DNA from: JAWQFO01 sp033436665
GTDB taxonomy: Bacteria > Pseudomonadota > Alphaproteobacteria > Rhodobacterales > Rhodobacteraceae
Length of the DNA: 64,000 nt
Direction of reading: 5' to 3'
Assembly: GCF_033436665.1 (NCBI RefSeq)
Contig: NZ_JAWQFO010000001.1
Location: forward strand, 828,250-892,249
Position numbers and translations under genes: made by a program. The first letter of the stretch is position 1. Each line of letters opens with the position of its first letter. The notes beneath the pieces were generated by a model, which ran no database searches, had not been told where the DNA came from, and saw only the letters and a list, made by a program, of their open reading frames with translations. Positions 61,664-64,000 of this stretch are shown here, one piece after another.

Positions 61664-62989
61664 CTAGGTATCCGTTGATTTCAGGTTCAGGCCATCTTGC
61701 CGGGGCACGCATCGGGCGAAGAGGTCAGCCAGGAACCTGGCTTTCGATCCGCTTCGGGGCTTTTCGGCCAATCGTCGCTTCGCGCCGTCATCTTCCGGAG
61801 ACGTCACGGCATGCTTGGCATTGCGTTCGCGAAGCTCGGCTTCCTGTTGTTCCTGCCAGGCCTCGATGTCGATGATCTCGTTGCCGAAGACGTCGAAGAC
61901 CTTCCGTTTCGGTTGCGGAGCCGCGGCGGCCTGCTCGGCCTTGACCTCGGCCGCCGATTTCCGCCGGGGCGCCTGACCCACGCCGTCAAGAAGCGAATTG
62001 GTCTGGCGCACCATCTGCGCGATGTCCTTTTCGAAGGCGGCATCGAACGCCGGAACCGGCGGTTGGGCTGGGCGCTGTCGGGGGGTCGCCGCAAGCATGT
62101 CCCGCCAGTCGCCAACGCTCTGGAAACGTTCTGCCTGGCGCAGGCTCAATGCCCGGTCGATCGTCACGAGTATGTCGTTGTCCGCCGACCAGTCTCCCGA
62201 TGACAAGGGTGTGTAGGGGTCGCTGCCCCCGTTCTCGATCTCCAGCAGTCGCTGGTCGCTGTCGGGCGGGGCGCTCCCCGTGACGATGAAATGCAGCGTC
62301 GCGCCGAGCGAATAGAGATCGCTCGAATACCCCAGTTCGGCCCCGGCGCGGTACATTTCGTGAGGCGAGTAGCCGTCCTTGACCATGTAGGGCGATGCAC
62401 GGGTGGTTGCGTCGCGTTCGCGCGCGGCGCCGAAGTCGATCAGGGACAGGTGCCCCCGTTCATCAACCATGATGTTGTCCGGCGAAATATCGCGATGCAG
62501 CAACTTGCGGTCGTGGATGAAGCCAATGGCGGTCAGGCACTGGTCAAGCACGCTGCGGACGAACTCGCCTGTGATCCGCTCGGGCTGCCGCTCGACGATG
62601 TCGAAGAAATCCATGCCCCGGATCAGGTCCAGCGCCATGTAGGCCGTGTTGTTTTCCTCGAACACCTGATGGACGGCCACGATATTGGGATGAACCAGCT
62701 TGGCCATCTGGCGCGCCTCGCGCACGAAGTGGCTCTTGAGGATCGCGAACTGCTTTTGCAGCTTGGCGGACCGCGGCAACACCTGCCCGTTCCGTCGCAC
62801 GCAGATCTCGGCGGGAAAGCACTCCTTGATGACGACCTGCCGTTCCAGACTGTCGGTCGCAATGAAAATCATCGCAAAGCCGCCACCGCCGAGCCTCGAA
62901 CGGATCACATACTGCCCGTTGAGCAGCGAGGATCCGGCAGCGATGCCGTCGGTCTGCCTGTCTTGCCTGTCTGTAAGCACCTGACCCAT
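61664..62989 (-). CDS. Hanks-type Ser/Thr protein kinase
   Basis: A 441-residue soluble protein kinase. The glycine-rich loop is RLGGGGFAMIF (32-42), the ATP lysine is Lys55 in VVIKECFP, the alpha-C glutamate is in VREARQMAKL, the catalytic loop is HRDISPDN with the catalytic aspartate near residue 167 (the lysine usual two residues later is serine) and DFG near residues 185-187. The C-terminal part (about 310-441) is helical and lacks membrane segments or PASTA repeats. It is the first gene of the eight-gene operon. Confidence 0.93.
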   Translation of the reverse strand: MGQVLTDRQDRQTDGIAAGSSLLNGQYVIRSRLGGGGFAMIFIATDSLERQVVIKECFPAEICVRRNGQVLPRSAKLQKQFAILKSHFVREARQMAKLVHPNIVAVHQVFEENNTAYMALDLIRGMDFFDIVERQPERITGEFVRSVLDQCLTAIGFIHDRKLLHRDISPDNIMVDERGHLSLIDFGAARERDATTRASPYMVKDGYSPHEMYRAGAELGYSSDLYSLGATLHFIVTGSAPPDSDQRLLEIENGGSDPYTPLSSGDWSADNDILVTIDRALSLRQAERFQSVGDWRDMLAATPRQRPAQPPVPAFDAAFEKDIAQMVRQTNSLLDGVGQAPRRKSAAEVKAEQAAAAPQPKRKVFDVFGNEIIDIEAWQEQQEAELRERNAKHAVTSPEDDGAKRRLAEKPRSGSKARFLADLFARCVPRQDGLNLKSTDT

Positions 62990-63502
62990 CTGCCCCTGCT
63001 TAAGTGCCTATCCCGCGACACACCCCGAGTATCCGAATGCAAGGTTTAACTTTCGTTCCGATTGCGCTGAAAAAGTGGCGGCCATCCGGCAGACCTGTGT
63101 CTTTTTCAACCTTGGGTGCATCAAAATGCTCTTAAACTTGCAGCAGTTCGAGACCATGGGTTGCGGCGACGGGCCGGGTGGTTCCATGCGGGAATCCACG
63201 TGTCTCGGCATCCCGCTAACAGGGTGATCCCGGGATGGAACTGGCGCGACCCGCCAATGGCAACGGTGGACCGAGGCTGGTCTCAGGCTTAGGCAGAATC
63301 AACCTTCCTGATCGGACTGGTTTTAAACAAGTGGGTTGAGAAACGGCTGAAGCAATGCAGACGGCGGACCCGCGACGCGCCTAAACAACCGTTTGGTTCG
63401 AGCCACAAGTGTATCCACGGAGCATCCTTACGGCGTCAGGGTCAGGACACATTGATCAGCTGAAGTCCTTGTGATTCACCGCCGCCAAAAACGAGCGGTG
63501 AC
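62990..63502. other. 513-nt region upstream of the kinase operon
   Basis: Presumed promoter region of the operon (transcription to the left) plus remains of sequence next to the insertion elements. No convincing protein gene or RNA is seen. Its base composition is less GC-biased than the operon. Confidence 0.45.
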
Positions 63503-63635
63503 ATGAGAAATCTCTACTGGCTGACGGACATGCAGATGGCGCGTCTTGAAGCCGTTTTCCCGGAATTCCACGGCAGACCAAAAAACGACCTGCACAGTGA
63601 AATTCGAGAGGCGATATCCGATCTTCGACCTGCTC
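63503..63635 (+). pseudogene. 5' fragment of an IS5-type transposase gene
   Basis: The frame from the ATG at 63503 reads MRNLYWLTDMQMARLEAVFP and matches the start of the intact transposase at 63803 (MSNLFWLSDEQMARLKPYFP) at about half its positions. After about 44 codons it runs into the end of another insertion element (63636 onward), so it is truncated. Confidence 0.8.
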
Positions 63636-63703
63636 TAGGCTCTGGACCCATTGATTTGGTTGCAGTCGGTGCATCGGGCTGATTCAAGCTCCTGAACATC
63701 AGG
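63636..63703 (+). repeat. 68-nt direct repeat, copy 1 (IS5-type element end)
   Basis: Identical in sequence to 63728-63795. It begins TAGGCTCTGGACCCATTGAT, which looks like a dinucleotide target site followed by the left inverted repeat of an IS5-family element, and ends with the transposase ribosome region. The next base is the N at 63704. Confidence 0.85.
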
Positions 63704-63727
63704 NCTTGCCCGCTTCCAGGAACTCCT

Positions 63728-63795
63728 TAGGCTCTGGACCCATTGATTTGGTTGCAGTCGGTGCATCGGGCTGATTCAAGCTCCTGAACATCAGG
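63728..63795 (+). repeat. 68-nt direct repeat, copy 2 (IS5-type element end)
   Basis: Second copy, directly upstream of the transposase start at 63803. This copy is the authentic left end of the element in the window. Confidence 0.85.
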
Positions 63796-63802
63796 AGGCG
63801 TG

Positions 63803-64000
63803 ATGAGCAACTTGTTCTGGTTATCCGACGAGCAGATGGCTCGGTTGAAACCGTATTTTCCCAAGAGCCATGGCAAGCCGCGTGTCGATGATCGGCGGGT
63901 ACTGAGTGGGATTATCTTCATCAATCGCAATGGCTTAAGATGGTCGGATGCTCCAAGGGAGTACGGCTCACCCAAGACTCTGTACAACCGCTGGAAACGA
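63803..64000 (+). CDS. IS5-family transposase (3' truncated by window edge)
   Basis: Sixty-six codons starting at 63803 behind AGGAGG: MSNLFWLSDEQMARLKPYFP, then RVLSGIIFINRNGLRWSDAPREYGSPKTLYNRWKR, the DUF4096-type N-terminal part of IS5-family transposases. The frame stays open to the end of the window, so the rest of the gene lies outside it. Confidence 0.93.
   Translation, partial: MSNLFWLSDEQMARLKPYFPKSHGKPRVDDRRVLSGIIFINRNGLRWSDAPREYGSPKTLYNRWKR

Noticed and set aside
53873..62989. Type VI secretion regulatory cluster
   Set aside because: Kinase, FHA and phosphatase are present but no structural Tss genes are in the window, and three GTPases are not part of known type VI regulons.

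Overview
The window is 64 kb of high-GC chromosomal DNA from an alphaproteobacterium, most likely a marine Rhodobacterales (Roseobacter group) member. Supporting signs are a groESL operon with a perfect CIRCE element, a pcm-tolC-(PopZ-like) gene order, TRAP dicarboxylate transporters, a DUF6280-type small protein, CobQ, and two exact TTAA-N7-TTAA sites of the kind bound by CtrA. Genes are dense, often overlap by 1-14 nt, and a single N at 63704 marks an unresolved assembly position.

Layout. 1-23.6 kb is core genome: purK (5' truncated by the window edge), a lone PhnM-type hydrolase, a secreted lipase-like hydrolase, a Nudix hydrolase, an EamA permease, a divergent histidine kinase/response regulator pair, groESL, a DUF2161 nuclease-like protein, Mn-dependent pyrophosphatase, a NagD-like HAD, a MaoC hydratase, ribF-ycgN-ltaE, an alpha/beta hydrolase with a DsbA-like isomerase, prs, efp, cobQ, a PopZ-like protein, tolC, pcm and tRNA-Cys(GCA). 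23.8-31.3 kb holds an unusual three-repeat protein, an RND efflux pair, a secreted ankyrin protein and an ABC exporter membrane domain with no ATPase.

31.3-42.0 kb is a catabolic locus of two divergent operons around a perfect palindrome. The minus-strand operon has an FAD/Fe-S 2-hydroxyacid dehydrogenase, a GntR-FCD regulator, an enoyl-CoA hydratase, a class III CoA-transferase and a fumarylpyruvate-type hydrolase. The plus-strand operon has a serine-glyoxylate-type aminotransferase and a DctPQM TRAP transporter. 42.1-47.1 kb holds a His-rich periplasmic protein, a Crp/Fnr regulator and a copper operon (cueR, cytochrome c, copC, copD, multicopper oxidase) behind a MerR-type 19-bp-spacer promoter. 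47.3-53.7 kb is accessory: a C45 acyltransferase and PHB-depolymerase-type esterase under a ribbon-helix-helix regulator with its own operator-like repeat, a SYLF protein, an OxyR-like LysR regulator lacking the peroxidatic cysteine, two small proteins and a YdeI homologue.

53.9-63.0 kb is the most striking part: one minus-strand operon of eight genes encoding a Hanks-type protein kinase, an FHA protein, a PP2C phosphatase, three P-loop GTPases (one a large dynamin-like protein), a small protein resembling the Roadblock/LC7 class of GTPase regulators, and an unrecognised protein. No type VI secretion structural genes lie in the window, so this looks like a free-standing phospho-signalling/dynamin system. 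The right edge holds a degraded IS5-type transposase start, a duplicated 68-bp insertion-sequence end around the N, and the 5' part of a second IS5-family transposase running off the window.
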